Shown here: piece after piece, positions 55,464-64,000 of the stretch
How positions within the stretch are numbered: the first letter of the stretch is position 1
Layout: each line of letters begins with the position of its first letter
Assembly: GCA_031841125.1 (NCBI GenBank)
Contig: CM063112.1
Coordinates: 23,710,603-23,774,602 of the forward strand
Source of the DNA: Acanthococcus lagerstroemiae
Lineage: Eukaryota > Arthropoda > Insecta > Hemiptera > Eriococcidae
Direction of reading: 5' to 3'
Length of the DNA stretch: 64,000 nt
The notes under the pieces: model-generated
The model's database searches: none
Seen by the model: the letters and a program-made list of their open reading frames with translations, nothing else
Told to the model about the DNA's origin: nothing
Program-made: the position numbers and the translations under genes

Positions 55464-57520
55464 TCATTCATCATTATCATTAGATTCGTCTACATCATCT
55501 AACTGTGAATAGCGTGACCCGGCATTGGGGCAGGAAGGGCTGTGACAGGACTTGCAACCGTCTGCACAAGGTTTTCCTAAAAAAGAAAGGAGGCAGCACA
55601 CTTTTAAGTATTTTTTAGTTTAAGTTTACCTGAATGCAATGAGTGCAAACCTAAAGAACGACAGAGTCACATTTACGCCCACATCCTTTCTTACAGCCGC
55701 AGAAGATTCTCGCCATCAGTTTCTGTGGAGCCATTTGAGATTCTGTTTTGACTATGCCTGTAAACCTGATTCAGTTTCCATCCAGCCCCATTTCAGTGGG
55801 GAGCCTTCACGATCCAGCAATGACTGAATTTGAGTGTACACTCGGTAAGAGTGCTCTTCAGTGCGACCTCAGTCGGTGGAAGCAAACGTAATTCCACTTT
55901 TATTCTCCCACCCATACTGCAAAACTTCTGAAATCAAAGCGCGCTTAAAGAGTCATCCTCATTTGCTCCATACAATATTTTCATGGCCTTTTCACCCGCT
56001 GCGACATCTTCTTTTCTACTGTCGGGACAGTCGTAGACTTGCGATATGTACGTTATCGTGGGAGTCAAGTTCAATGTTGCCCAAGCTGGTAATTTTATTT
56101 TTATTCAAGGGAACCAGGGTTGTATCGCAGCTTGTAAAGACATGTAAGAAAAAATGTTTTGTCACGATATATTTGATTGTCCAAGCTAGAGAATATTTTC
56201 TGGGCCACTTTACCTCTACTGGGTTTCATAAATAATAGCTCCTTGATGTGTGGATTTGCCCAGGCTGATACTAAAATAAGAAGGTCGATGTCCTCACCAA
56301 CAACAGTTGTCAACTGCTCACTTTCTCGTAGCTTCACCGAACAATGAGGCTGTCAGCGTGATCTGGAGCAACTAGACCTGACATTTCGTTTGCTGTCAAA
56401 TGTGCTCTCAGCATTTTAACGAACTGACTTTTATTCATGTTGTTCGCGAAAACTAACTCTTGCTTGAATGTGAAAGGAGTTGTTTCTCCTGTCAAAATGT
56501 CTGGAGCCCTTGCAGTGTAACGCCTGCTTCATTCCGAATCTTTGAGACAAGCCTGTTGATACTCATCAAATACTGTTTAACACAGCATTTCTACCAAAAT
56601 GTTTGAGAATGTATTTATGGTATAAGTCCAGGAGACTGAAATGTCTTCTGTGACGACCATACAGTTTTATGTAGGAGATAACCTCCATCAACAACAAACA
56701 AGTACTTTTCGTCCAATTTTTTGTTTGTATCAGAAAAAATCTCGTACAGTTGAGACTTATTATTTGGTTTTCGCATAGGTACCAGTTTCATCCTTTCATC
56801 GAATAAAGGAAGTGGATACGGCGCCGATACTTCCTTCGAGTAATTCTGTCTTCAATTCAATTGTTCCTTCTTAAATGATGCAAATACGATGAAATAGAGA
56901 GAAGGGGTCAGCGAGCGGAGTTTTTGCCTTGCCAATAACAACAGAACTGGTTATCTAGATATTTTGAATTTTATATCTGCGTGAACTTTTTCCCTTCATT
57001 TTCTCTTAAAATAGTGGTCCTAATTTCGTAAGCTTTGGGCGAGTTCACACCAACCCTTACCAAGCCTGTGCTTATAGATATTATTTTGTCTCTCTCAATA
57101 AACGGCATTTGACTTTGGAACCAAATGTAGATAATGTTGGTATCTCTATCATCGCGTATTCTCCAAGCGTCATGTCGGTCAACGTGTGTTGCTCCACTGT
57201 AGCTGATTGTATGTCGCAGCAGTCTTCTAATTTCGAGCAGAGAAGACTATTTGTTGTACTTTTTTGGATTCACTGAGGTCGAACACTTTCAAATGTACCC
57301 ACCTCAACCATGTGTTATAACGCCAGAAACTTTCAATGATCGCATCAAGCTTTGTTCGATCACCGTGTCTGCCTAGGTCCCACTAAAGAGCTTTTCTGTA
57401 CGACGAAAGCTGGAGTATCCTTCAGGTGTAAACAAGGAACATTCTTCGCAGTCATTTTCTTGCTCAAATTAGTCATATTTTGCAGGTATAACTGTGCCAC
57501 TTATCCATATTGAACATGAA
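55464..57520 (-). pseudogene. Pseudogene of an uncharacterised hemipteran family
   Basis: The minus strand carries pieces in the right order. RDTNIIYIWFQSQMPF and SISTGLVRVGVNS lie near 57150-57040, APYPLPLFDERMKLVPMRK near 56840-56770 and YLFVVDGGYLLHKTVWSS near 56710. VVGEDIDLLILVSAWANPHI follows near 56310, HSYRVYTQIQSLLDREGSP near 55840, then RIFCGCKKGCGRKCDS and, after an intron of 53 nt (55577-55629), GKPCADGCKSCHSPSCPNAG. The cysteine cluster resembles a TSO1/tesmin CXC region. GEDIDLL and VDGGYLL recall PIN/FEN-like nucleases. Several stops and frameshifts make it non-functional. The intron argues against a processed copy. The family match is from memory. Confidence 0.65.
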
Positions 57521-57572
57521 CAAGTTTTTCGGCAGCTTCATGTGGCGTTACCGTACCGACATCGTCTTAATA

Positions 57573-57829
57573 TAGACGCTGTTAAGTAAAAAAGGACCAA
57601 GCGACAAAATCTGTTTCTCGAGAACATGTGATTCCAAGTTCAAGAGCCATGTAGGTAGAAACTGTATGCCATAGCGTTTATCGATAAGCTTTTTTCAAAA
57701 TGGGTACGCATTTTTGATTCGGGAACCCTGTATTTAAAAATTCTAATTTTTATGCGCTTTCCAACTATACCAATAACGCATTTTGTCAAAAAATGCCGCT
57801 TGGTCGCTTTATGCTTAACCGTGTCCATA
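57573..57829. mobile_element. MITE, relative of 51424-51676
   Basis: GACGCTGTTAAGTAAAAAAG on the left and GCTTTATGCTTAACCGTGTC on the right are imperfect inverse complements. TA flanks both ends, as expected for Tc1/mariner-type insertion. Interior words (CATAGCGTTTATCGATAAGC, CCATGTAGGTAGAAACTGTATG) match the 51.4 kb element in inverted orientation. Confidence 0.7.
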
Positions 57830-58062
57830 TCACAGGTGGCCTCTGGTGGAAAGTAAGGCCAAATAAACTCCGTACAGAAGCTTATAGAGTCCAAAATAAA
57901 AGTTAATAAAGAAACAAACTTTAAAACAACAAATAAAAACGAGTTGAAATTATTATTTTACAACTGTAGCGTATTAGTGGGGGAAGATCGAAAATACAAA
58001 TTTGAAAAAGAAATAAATAAAATAAAATGGGATATTATTGGGCTCTCGGAAATTAAAAGAAA

Positions 58063-58755
58063 ATGAGAAAAATTAATCCAGACGAGAGACGGCTGTTTCT
58101 TCTATTTTTTTGTGGAGAAACAACAGGTCATAGGGGGGGTGGATTTCTACATAAAACACAGATAATGAAGAAAGTGCAGGCTATCAAAGGAATTTCAGAA
58201 AGAATTTGCTATATGAAACTGAAAATTGATGAAAAGATGAAAATAATGATTATCCAAATTTATGCACCAACATTAGCATCAGACGAAAATGAAAGGGATG
58301 GATTCTATAATAGGCTAGACGAAATCATAAACGAAGAAAAGGAATACTATACAATCGTAATGGGAGATTGGAACGCCAAGGTAGGGGCAAGAGAAGGGAG
58401 GGAGGAAATGATAGGAGAATTTGGATTAGATAAGAGGAACGAAAACGGGATCAAATTATTAGAATTCGGGGCTAAAAACAATTTAAAGGTAGCCAACACA
58501 TTTTTTAAGAAAAATAAAAGAGAAAAATGGACTTCGATGTCGTCTAACAAAAACAATAAAAATGAAGTAGACCACATCCTAGTCAATGACCTATCTATAG
58601 TGCAAGATGTTGCCACGCTGCCAGGTTTCCACTTTCCATCGGATCGTAGATTATGTAGATCAACAATAACGATTAAAAGAAGGGGAAAATTTAAGAATTA
58701 TAAAAAGAAAGAGATGGCAGAAAGAAAAATTATACCTCAATGCGAAAAAAAATAA
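58063..58755 (+). pseudogene. Endonuclease of the plus-strand RTE-like element
   Basis: The 230-codon frame contains IQIYAPTLASDENERDGFYN, the conserved MGDWNAKVG at about residues 100-108, KWTSMSSNKNNKNEVDHILV and SDRRLCRS in place of the usual SDHR[LF]. The catalytic H of that last motif is therefore R here, which would abolish activity. Upstream, in another frame, KWDIIGLSEIKRK (57990-58045) is the missing N-terminal part. Confidence 0.85.
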
Positions 58756-59478
58756 GTTTACTAATTAACGAAGACCAATTGGAAGAAATGAAAATGCAGG
58801 AGAGATATGACTTTATCGAAAACTCTTTAGCTCAAATCAATCAGACATATGGTACTAAAAAAGCCAAAGAGAGCACCAACGATAAAATTAGTAGAGAAAC
58901 GAAACTGCTAATAGAGAACAGAAATGATCTGGCCAAGAAAATAGAAAAAAACAAATCTAGAAAAAATTGAACTACTCGTATTACAGAAAAGAGTTAAACA
59001 CGAAATCCGTAGGGATGTTAAAAATTACTATGAAGCAAAAATTAACGAAATATTGGGGGAGAGTGGATCAACAAAAAGAGTGAAAAAAGAACTTAGTAAT
59101 GGGAAGAATATGATTGTGGCCATGGAAAATAAGAAAAATAAGAAAAAATATAATAGAGAGGAGATAGTCGAGATAGCCACCAAATTTTACGAAAAATTAT
59201 ACAGTAGTGAAGGGGGCACACAAAAAAGGAAGGAAGGGGAGAGAAGATGCAATCCGGATGTAAAAGATAGAGAAGAAGAAGAATTTCCCAAAATTATCAA
59301 AAATAAAGTTTTGAATGTACTGAAAAAACTAAAAATTAGCAAAGCAGCTAGCCCTGATGGTATAGAAAACAAAACATTAAGAGAGTTTGCTGAAGAATTA
59401 AGTTCGTCTCTAACATCGGTGTTCAACAAAATATTACTGGAAGAAGAAATACCGAGACAATGGGGGAGGCTGAAATAA
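58740..59478 (+). pseudogene. Linker and start of reverse transcriptase, RTE-like
   Basis: Two frames, 58740-58970 and 59053-59478, carry the charged linker and the first reverse transcriptase block (ILNVLKKLKISKAASPDGIE-like, then LTSVFNKILLEEEIPRQWG). The next block, FKKGEKESINNYRPISLTSN, is readable at 59488-59540 only in another frame. Confidence 0.8.
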
Positions 59479-59683
59479 TAATTATATTTAAAAAAGGAGA
59501 GAAAGAAAGTATTAACAACTATAGACCGATAAGTTTAACGTCAAATATTAGGAAAGTTTTCCCCAAAATAATAAAAGATAGAATTTACAACCAGCTGGAC
59601 TCGATGTAAGGGAACAGGTGGGGTTCAGGAGAAACTATTCAACTATTGATCACATTTTCACATTAAATTAAATAATTGAAAAG

Positions 59684-60010
59684 GTGAATGAATATGATCT
59701 AGGACTATCTCTTCTCTTTATTGATTTCCAGAAAGCCTTTGATACGGTTGAACATGCATACCTGTGGTCAGCACTGAAAGCACAAGGAGTTGAACCGAAA
59801 GTTATACGGCTAATACAAAAACTGTACGAAAACTCACGAGCATATGTGAAAACCGATAGCAAAGGACACGAACTTAAAATAGAGAGAAGAGTGAGACAGG
59901 GGGATCCGCTGTCCCCTAATCTTTTCAACTGTGTGCTAGAACAGATTTTTAGGGAAACGGGCTGGGTAGAAAAGGGAATTAAAATCGATGGGGAATATTT
60001 GTGTAATTAA
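59684..60010 (+). pseudogene. Reverse transcriptase palm, RTE-like
   Basis: The frame holds motif A LSLLFIDFQKAFDTVEHAYL, then ALKAQGVEPKVIRLIQKLYE and VRQGDPLSPNLFNCVLEQIF. It stops at 60008, just before the catalytic box. That box reads KFTDDVVIIADS in the next frame, with T where FADD has A. Confidence 0.9.
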
Positions 60011-60024
60011 AATTTACCGACGAC

Positions 60025-60840
60025 GTGGTAATAATTGCCGACTCGATTGGGGATGTGTTGCTGCTGGGCCAGGAATTAGCAATAATAAGTAAGAAGGCAG
60101 GATTGAAACTAAATTATAAGAAAACAAAAATATTATCAAATGGTAAGAAAGGGGAAATTTTCATAGAAAGGAACGAAATAGAATGGGTAGAAGAAATTGA
60201 ATATTTAGGACAATTAATATCATTTGAAAATAGAAGGGGGAAAGAAATAAGCAAAAGAATTCAACAAGGGTGGAAAAGTTACTGGAGTTTAAAATCAATT
60301 TACAAAAGTAAAAAAGTAAACTTGGAAATGAAAACTAAGACGTGGGGAAGCTGCACCCAACCAGTATTGACGTATGGCGCCCAGACCTGGGCATTAACTA
60401 AAAGAGGAACGCAGAGATTACAAAATACGCAAAAGGCGAAGGAAAGGAGTATTTTGGGCATAAAAAGGAGGGAACAAATTAAAAATGAAATCATAAGGGA
60501 AAAAACGCGGATGGTGGATTCAGGATACAAAACCAAAAAATTGAAATGGAGCTATGCTGGTCATATCGCGAGACAAAATTTGGACAGGTGGGGCAACAAG
60601 GCGGAAGTCTGGGCGCCATACGAAGCCAAAAGATCGAGGAGAAGGCCGTTGACAAGATGGAGGGATGAGATTGAGAAATTTATAGGCCTTCCATGGCGAT
60701 GAGAAGAGCAGCCGCCAATCGCAACAACTGGGCTCTGTACGGAGAGGCCTTTGCCCGAAGAGGGACCTATGCAAAGGGGAACGGGGGCTTTCTCCCCCGT
60801 TTACAAATAGTAATACTTATAAGTAGTTCATACTCGCTTG
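60025..60840 (+). pseudogene. Reverse transcriptase thumb and C-terminus, RTE-like
   Basis: The frame 60025-60702 includes AGLKLNYKKTKIL, IEYLGQLISFENRR, PVLTYGAQTWALTKR, KWSYAGHIARQNLDRWGNKA and RPLTRWRDEIEKF. After a frameshift near 60695 the natural end continues as RRAAANRNNWALYGEAFARR to about 60830, the usual last block of these elements. Confidence 0.85.
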
Positions 60841-60903
60841 TAAATAAAAAAAGGCTGTAATAATAATAATAATAATAATAACAATAATAATAATAATAAT
60901 AAT

Positions 60904-61379
60904 CCAGATACGAGAAAATTTCTAAAGACCTTTTTTATGGGAAAATTAATGTACAATCTATTGCATATAAGAATACAATAGCTTAAGACGGCAAGTTTCA
61001 CGGGAGATTGAAAAAGAGTGAACATTTTCTGATGTAATTTATACCAAATTGATTTTATGAACACCCTGTTGAACCGATTCTGACCATTTTTTTCTGTGGT
61101 TACCACCTATATACTGGTACCATTTTTCTGTCTATCTCCAGTCGTGAGAAGAAAAAAAAATTCAAAGATAGAATTTTTTCAAAATTTGGCCATAACTTAT
61201 CTCCTTTAAAAATAAGAGTATGCAAACATATCTAAATATTGCCAGGGTAGGTTGCCTACTTACCAGATGGAAGGGGCATCGCAACGGACAGACTAAACCT
61301 TACAAATAAGTCCTGATTTTCTCTTATTGTTTGGATTTTTCTTTCGCTGTTTCTTAAGACGTTTGAAGTTACTTTTGGG
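60904..61379. other. Spacer, nothing recognised
   Basis: AT-rich sequence just downstream of the retrotransposon tail. The minus-strand frame 60828-61106 includes the translated TAA tail (poly-leucine) and is not a gene. Confidence 0.45.
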
Positions 61380-62620
61380 ACGATCCTCCTGAACGTGCTC
61401 TACCTCTGCTTCTCAGTCGAGACACTCGTTGATGCCTAGGGGGGTGCGACGGTGCCGTCGTGTCGTCGTATCTCTGAAAATATCTTGCAGATTTGGCTTA
61501 TTTCCCTTCACCAGCCACAAAAACTAGCAACAGCGAATGCGGTACAGCGAGAATGTGCTCAAAGCAGCGCTCCACATACCCGCAAATAAAATTAGGATTG
61601 CAATGCCGGTTTTTCTACGTGCAGGAGAAAAAAGGTTTGACATAATTTCGCGATACGATTTCTGCGCGTTCGGTATTCTTTTATCCGTAAATAAGAAGAG
61701 CAAAAAGGGGACAGACATTTCCGCAAAGCGAGTAAATCTGGTCTAGATGCGCGTGCTCGCGACGTACAAATGCAATGAAAATTAGAAAATTATCGTTTTC
61801 CAAGATTCGATTTCGCGTGTACGAGTGCAAGCGGGTAATTTCGATCGACGGCGATAACCGTAGATCTTGCCAATTCCACGTCGTCTTTTGCCGGGAAATT
61901 GGGTTACGTGGAAACCCGCCGTGTACCGCTAAAAAGCGAGACTAGACTGCAGTGCAACTTTCGAGTGCACAAAAGCTCTATACGTATAGTCTTGTTCGAG
62001 AATTTTTTTCTTCAGAATCCGCGCGTTTCCCATCACGTGTACCTATATATCCCGTCGCAGACAACAGAACTCGAAACTGCAACCCCGATCTCCGTCTCCA
62101 GTCACGATTAAAATTTCGCACGTTAAGTGAGCCGAGTATTTATCGTCTTAAGCCGAAAATTCCGCGCATTTTAGCGGCCGGGCGCTTTTTCCTTTCTTCT
62201 GCTTTCTAATCGCCTGCACGGAACAAAAGCGAAACGAAACGAAGGGTTTAAGAGATAACGTCGTAGTTCGTCGAGTCGGTCACAATTTTTACGAAAAGTT
62301 TCAAGCCTGACCTACTTTAACATTTTAGTTCGCGAAATCGATTTTTGAATTCCCGTCTTAATATTTTTCGGCCCAAAATCAAAGTCTCTCTCGTTTGCGG
62401 CTGTGATGTAGGAATTCTCGAACGGGTGTTTGGGCGCGGAAAAGACAGCGCTTTTCAGTTCCAGAACCGAGAGCAACTCTGTAGTGACTTATGGATACGA
62501 CTGAAGTGGATATTACCGACTTGCTTTACTTGTTTTTGTAGATAAAATTTCAGCTCGAGTACCACTCGTCCAAACGAGGAATGATTTTTAGCAACGATAC
62601 CGCCTGTTTCGTTGTATTTT
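61380..62620. promoter_or_regulatory. CpG-rich block, no gene recognised
   Basis: The sequence is CG-rich relative to its surroundings (GTCGACGGCGATAACCG-like words, TTAGCGGCCGGGCGC). The overlapping frames at 61524, 61537, 61899 and 61952 have no motif. It may be a regulatory region or an untranslated first exon of a gene outside the window. Confidence 0.25.
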
Positions 62621-63300
62621 AATTAGCCAACAGGATAGCGAGAGGGCTATTTAAGTAATAAGTACTATGTCAGATGTTCGAGTATACCATTCACAGAGGG
62701 AGCCAAACCAAGTCTTGCGTTTATGAGAAGCTCTGAAATGATAATTCAAGAATTTGAAAATCAAAGTCTGGGATAGTTGGTGCCAAATAAGGAAAACAAC
62801 TGGCAGCTAAAGCTGAGTTATATCTTGCTGATGGCGACTGATTAATGGCAATGTAATTCTAAATCATGCACGTGAAAGAAATCTCCAAATGGAGGACGTG
62901 ATAAATGGTATAACAAATGAATTTTATTCGAACAGTTCAAGAGTGCGTTTAATGCATTCATTATTACAATTGGAATATTTCAACAAACTTAATAGCAATT
63001 AATACAGTCTCTGATAACAAGAAAGTTCAGCTTTGGGTTGGGTCTGAATGATTGTCAGTTGTGCTTCGCAGTGTAAAGTTGTTGTCTCCTGCCACATTGC
63101 CAAATGAGATTAAAAAGTGTAGAAATAACAATTTTCACAGACTATCATTTACGACAACCTCACATTCGCGTTTTAAAATGTGAAGGGGGGGGGGGATTCT
63201 CGTCGTAAGAATGAAGCAGTTCAGCCATTTTCTAGCATTGAGCCTGGTTGGCCGAGCGAGAAAATGGCCACAGCGTGGAGGTAAAACCGAGTTACAACAA
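62621..63300. other. Spacer, nothing recognised
   Basis: AT-rich and non-coding. A poly(G) run of about 10 lies at 63185-63195. The minus-strand frame 63135-63389 is not supported. Confidence 0.4.
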
Positions 63301-63303
63301 CTA

Positions 63304-63775
63304 GTCTGAAGGTCAGCTTGGTGTGTTACATAAGGTCTAGCGTTTTTGGCTGTAACTTCTGCTCTGAAGTATTTCCTTGAAGTTTCCATGACTTTTCCCT
63401 AAAAAATTTTCTGAATTCACATTATCAGCTCTTCTGACACATTGAGACTCATTTGAGACGTTTTAACTCAAACGGTTTGAGTGGCTTCTTCTTCTAATTT
63501 TTGCTTCCAACCCGAGCCCTAGAATCCATCCTTTCGAACATTACCTCAGAAACGTCGGGGAGGCTGTTAGGGCTATCTTAGCCCTCTTCTCATCTTGCCG
63601 AAAATCCGGCCTAGGTCGAAATGTAGCGAGTTGCTACGTGGGCTCGAACCCGGGACCTCCGGATTCCGAGACCAGCGCGCTATCCACTCGACCATACAGA
63701 CTCCTTTCAAGCTATAGTCTGAAGATCACCTTGGTATTACTTAAGTCTAGCGTTCTTGGCGGCATCTTCTTCCAT
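63304..63775. repeat. Direct repeats of about 55 bp around the SINE
   Basis: TAGTCTGAAGGTCAGCTTGG...AAGGTCTAGCGTTTTTGGC (63302-63350) reappears as TAGTCTGAAGATCACCTTGG...TAAGTCTAGCGTTCTTGGC (63715-63762). They are too long and too diverged to be a SINE target duplication. More likely a segment was duplicated and the SINE lies between the copies. Confidence 0.6.
63545..63703 (-). mobile_element. tRNA-derived SINE
   Basis: The minus strand starts GTCTGTATGGTCGAGTGGAT, with A-box TGGTCGAGTGG at 63694-63684. The B-box GGTTCGAGCCC lies 33 nt further at 63650-63640, the spacing of a real RNA polymerase III promoter. The acceptor and anticodon stems do not fold like a working tRNA. The sequence continues into a tRNA-unrelated body (CTACATTTCGACCTAGGCCG, then GGGCTAAGATAGCCCTAAC). 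I therefore call it a SINE, not a tRNA gene. Confidence 0.65.
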
Positions 63776-64000
63776 CTTCTGTTATTTTACTCCCTAAATA
63801 GCAAAATTCGCTTACTTCCTCAATATTTTCCTATCCAATATTTATATTTAAACTATCATGCTCACATCGATTATATACCATTACTTTATTTTTATTTATT
63901 CTCATACGATATTCTCTACACTCAAAATCTCCTCCACTCCATGTAAAATGTTTTCCAAATCAGTACTCCTTTCAGCTAATACTTTCAGCTAATAAGACAA
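63776..64000. other. Window edge, nothing recognised
   Basis: AT-rich. The frame 63638-63946 runs through the SINE and is chance. Confidence 0.4.

Larger units (their letters stand above)
57950..60903 (+). mobile_element. RTE-like retrotransposon with (TAA)n tail, dead
   Basis: A 5'-nearly complete copy: endonuclease (57985-58680), linker, reverse transcriptase (59310-60140), C-terminal block (60540-60830), then a 3' tail of TAA/AAT triplets at 60857-60902. The domain order, lack of a gag ORF and microsatellite tail are characteristic of the RTE clade. At least five frame breaks or stops occur (about 58063, 58755, 58970, 59478, 60010). It is a different subfamily from the 37.6 kb element, because protein identity is limited to motif blocks. 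Confidence 0.85.

Noticed and set aside
63630..63703. Functional tRNA gene on the minus strand
   Set aside because: A and B boxes are correct, but the acceptor and anticodon stems do not pair properly and a non-tRNA body follows. SINE fits better.

Overview
This is eukaryotic, almost certainly arthropod DNA. It is AT-rich and has GT-AG introns, insect-type non-LTR retrotransposons and a dense load of short inverted-repeat elements. A decayed copy of what looks like a large uncharacterised hemipteran gene family (55.5-57.5 kb) makes a sap-sucking hemipteran the best guess. The species itself cannot be read from the sequence. Most of the open frames in the window are noise, transposon debris or antisense shadows.

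Only one host gene is recognised with confidence: a compact three-exon gene at 26.7-27.8 kb for Mic10 (MINOS1), the core subunit of the mitochondrial MICOS cristae-junction complex. A second, unproven split gene may lie on the + strand between 8.8 and 15 kb, with exon candidates at 8.85, 9.47/10.2 (tandem copies), 13.55 and 14.9 kb.

Layout. 0.9-6.8 kb is a nest of hAT-like and other inverted-repeat elements, some sitting inside each other, with target-site duplications (TSDs) that can be read. 7.3 kb carries a foldback element that has a relative at 24.7 kb. 9.3-10.4 kb holds a tandem triplication with a conserved splice donor. 13.8-17.6 kb holds three broken minus-strand non-LTR retrotransposon fragments (one Jockey-like, two RTE-like). 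17.7-22.7 kb is a tandem array of about 2.1-kb units whose exon-like segments and splice sites are kept. 23-26.4 kb is repeats and MITEs, followed by the Mic10 gene. 28-37 kb is mostly non-coding with foldback and word-repeat blocks. 37.6-40.7 kb is a decayed minus-strand RTE-like element. 41.2-43.1 kb is CpG-rich. 43.1-47.85 kb is an array of eight units of about 490 bp, each with a minus-strand exon-intron-exon pattern; two of the units were later hit by different DNA transposons. 48.2 kb is a MULE transposase remnant. 49.4-52.8 kb is a 3.3-kb element with inverted ends of about 370 bp and another element inside it. 53.4-54.8 kb is CpG-rich. 55.5-57.5 kb is the hemipteran-family pseudogene. 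58-60.9 kb is a plus-strand RTE-like element with a (TAA)n tail. 61.4-62.6 kb is CpG-rich. A tRNA-derived SINE lies at 63.6 kb.

The most unusual signals are the two exon-bearing tandem arrays (17.7-22.7 and 43.1-47.85 kb) and the smaller 9.3-10.4 kb triplication. In each, splice signals recur copy after copy. They could be alternative-exon cassettes, tiny tandem genes, or satellites seeded from a gene fragment. All coordinates come from reading by eye. No alignment, splice predictor or database was run.
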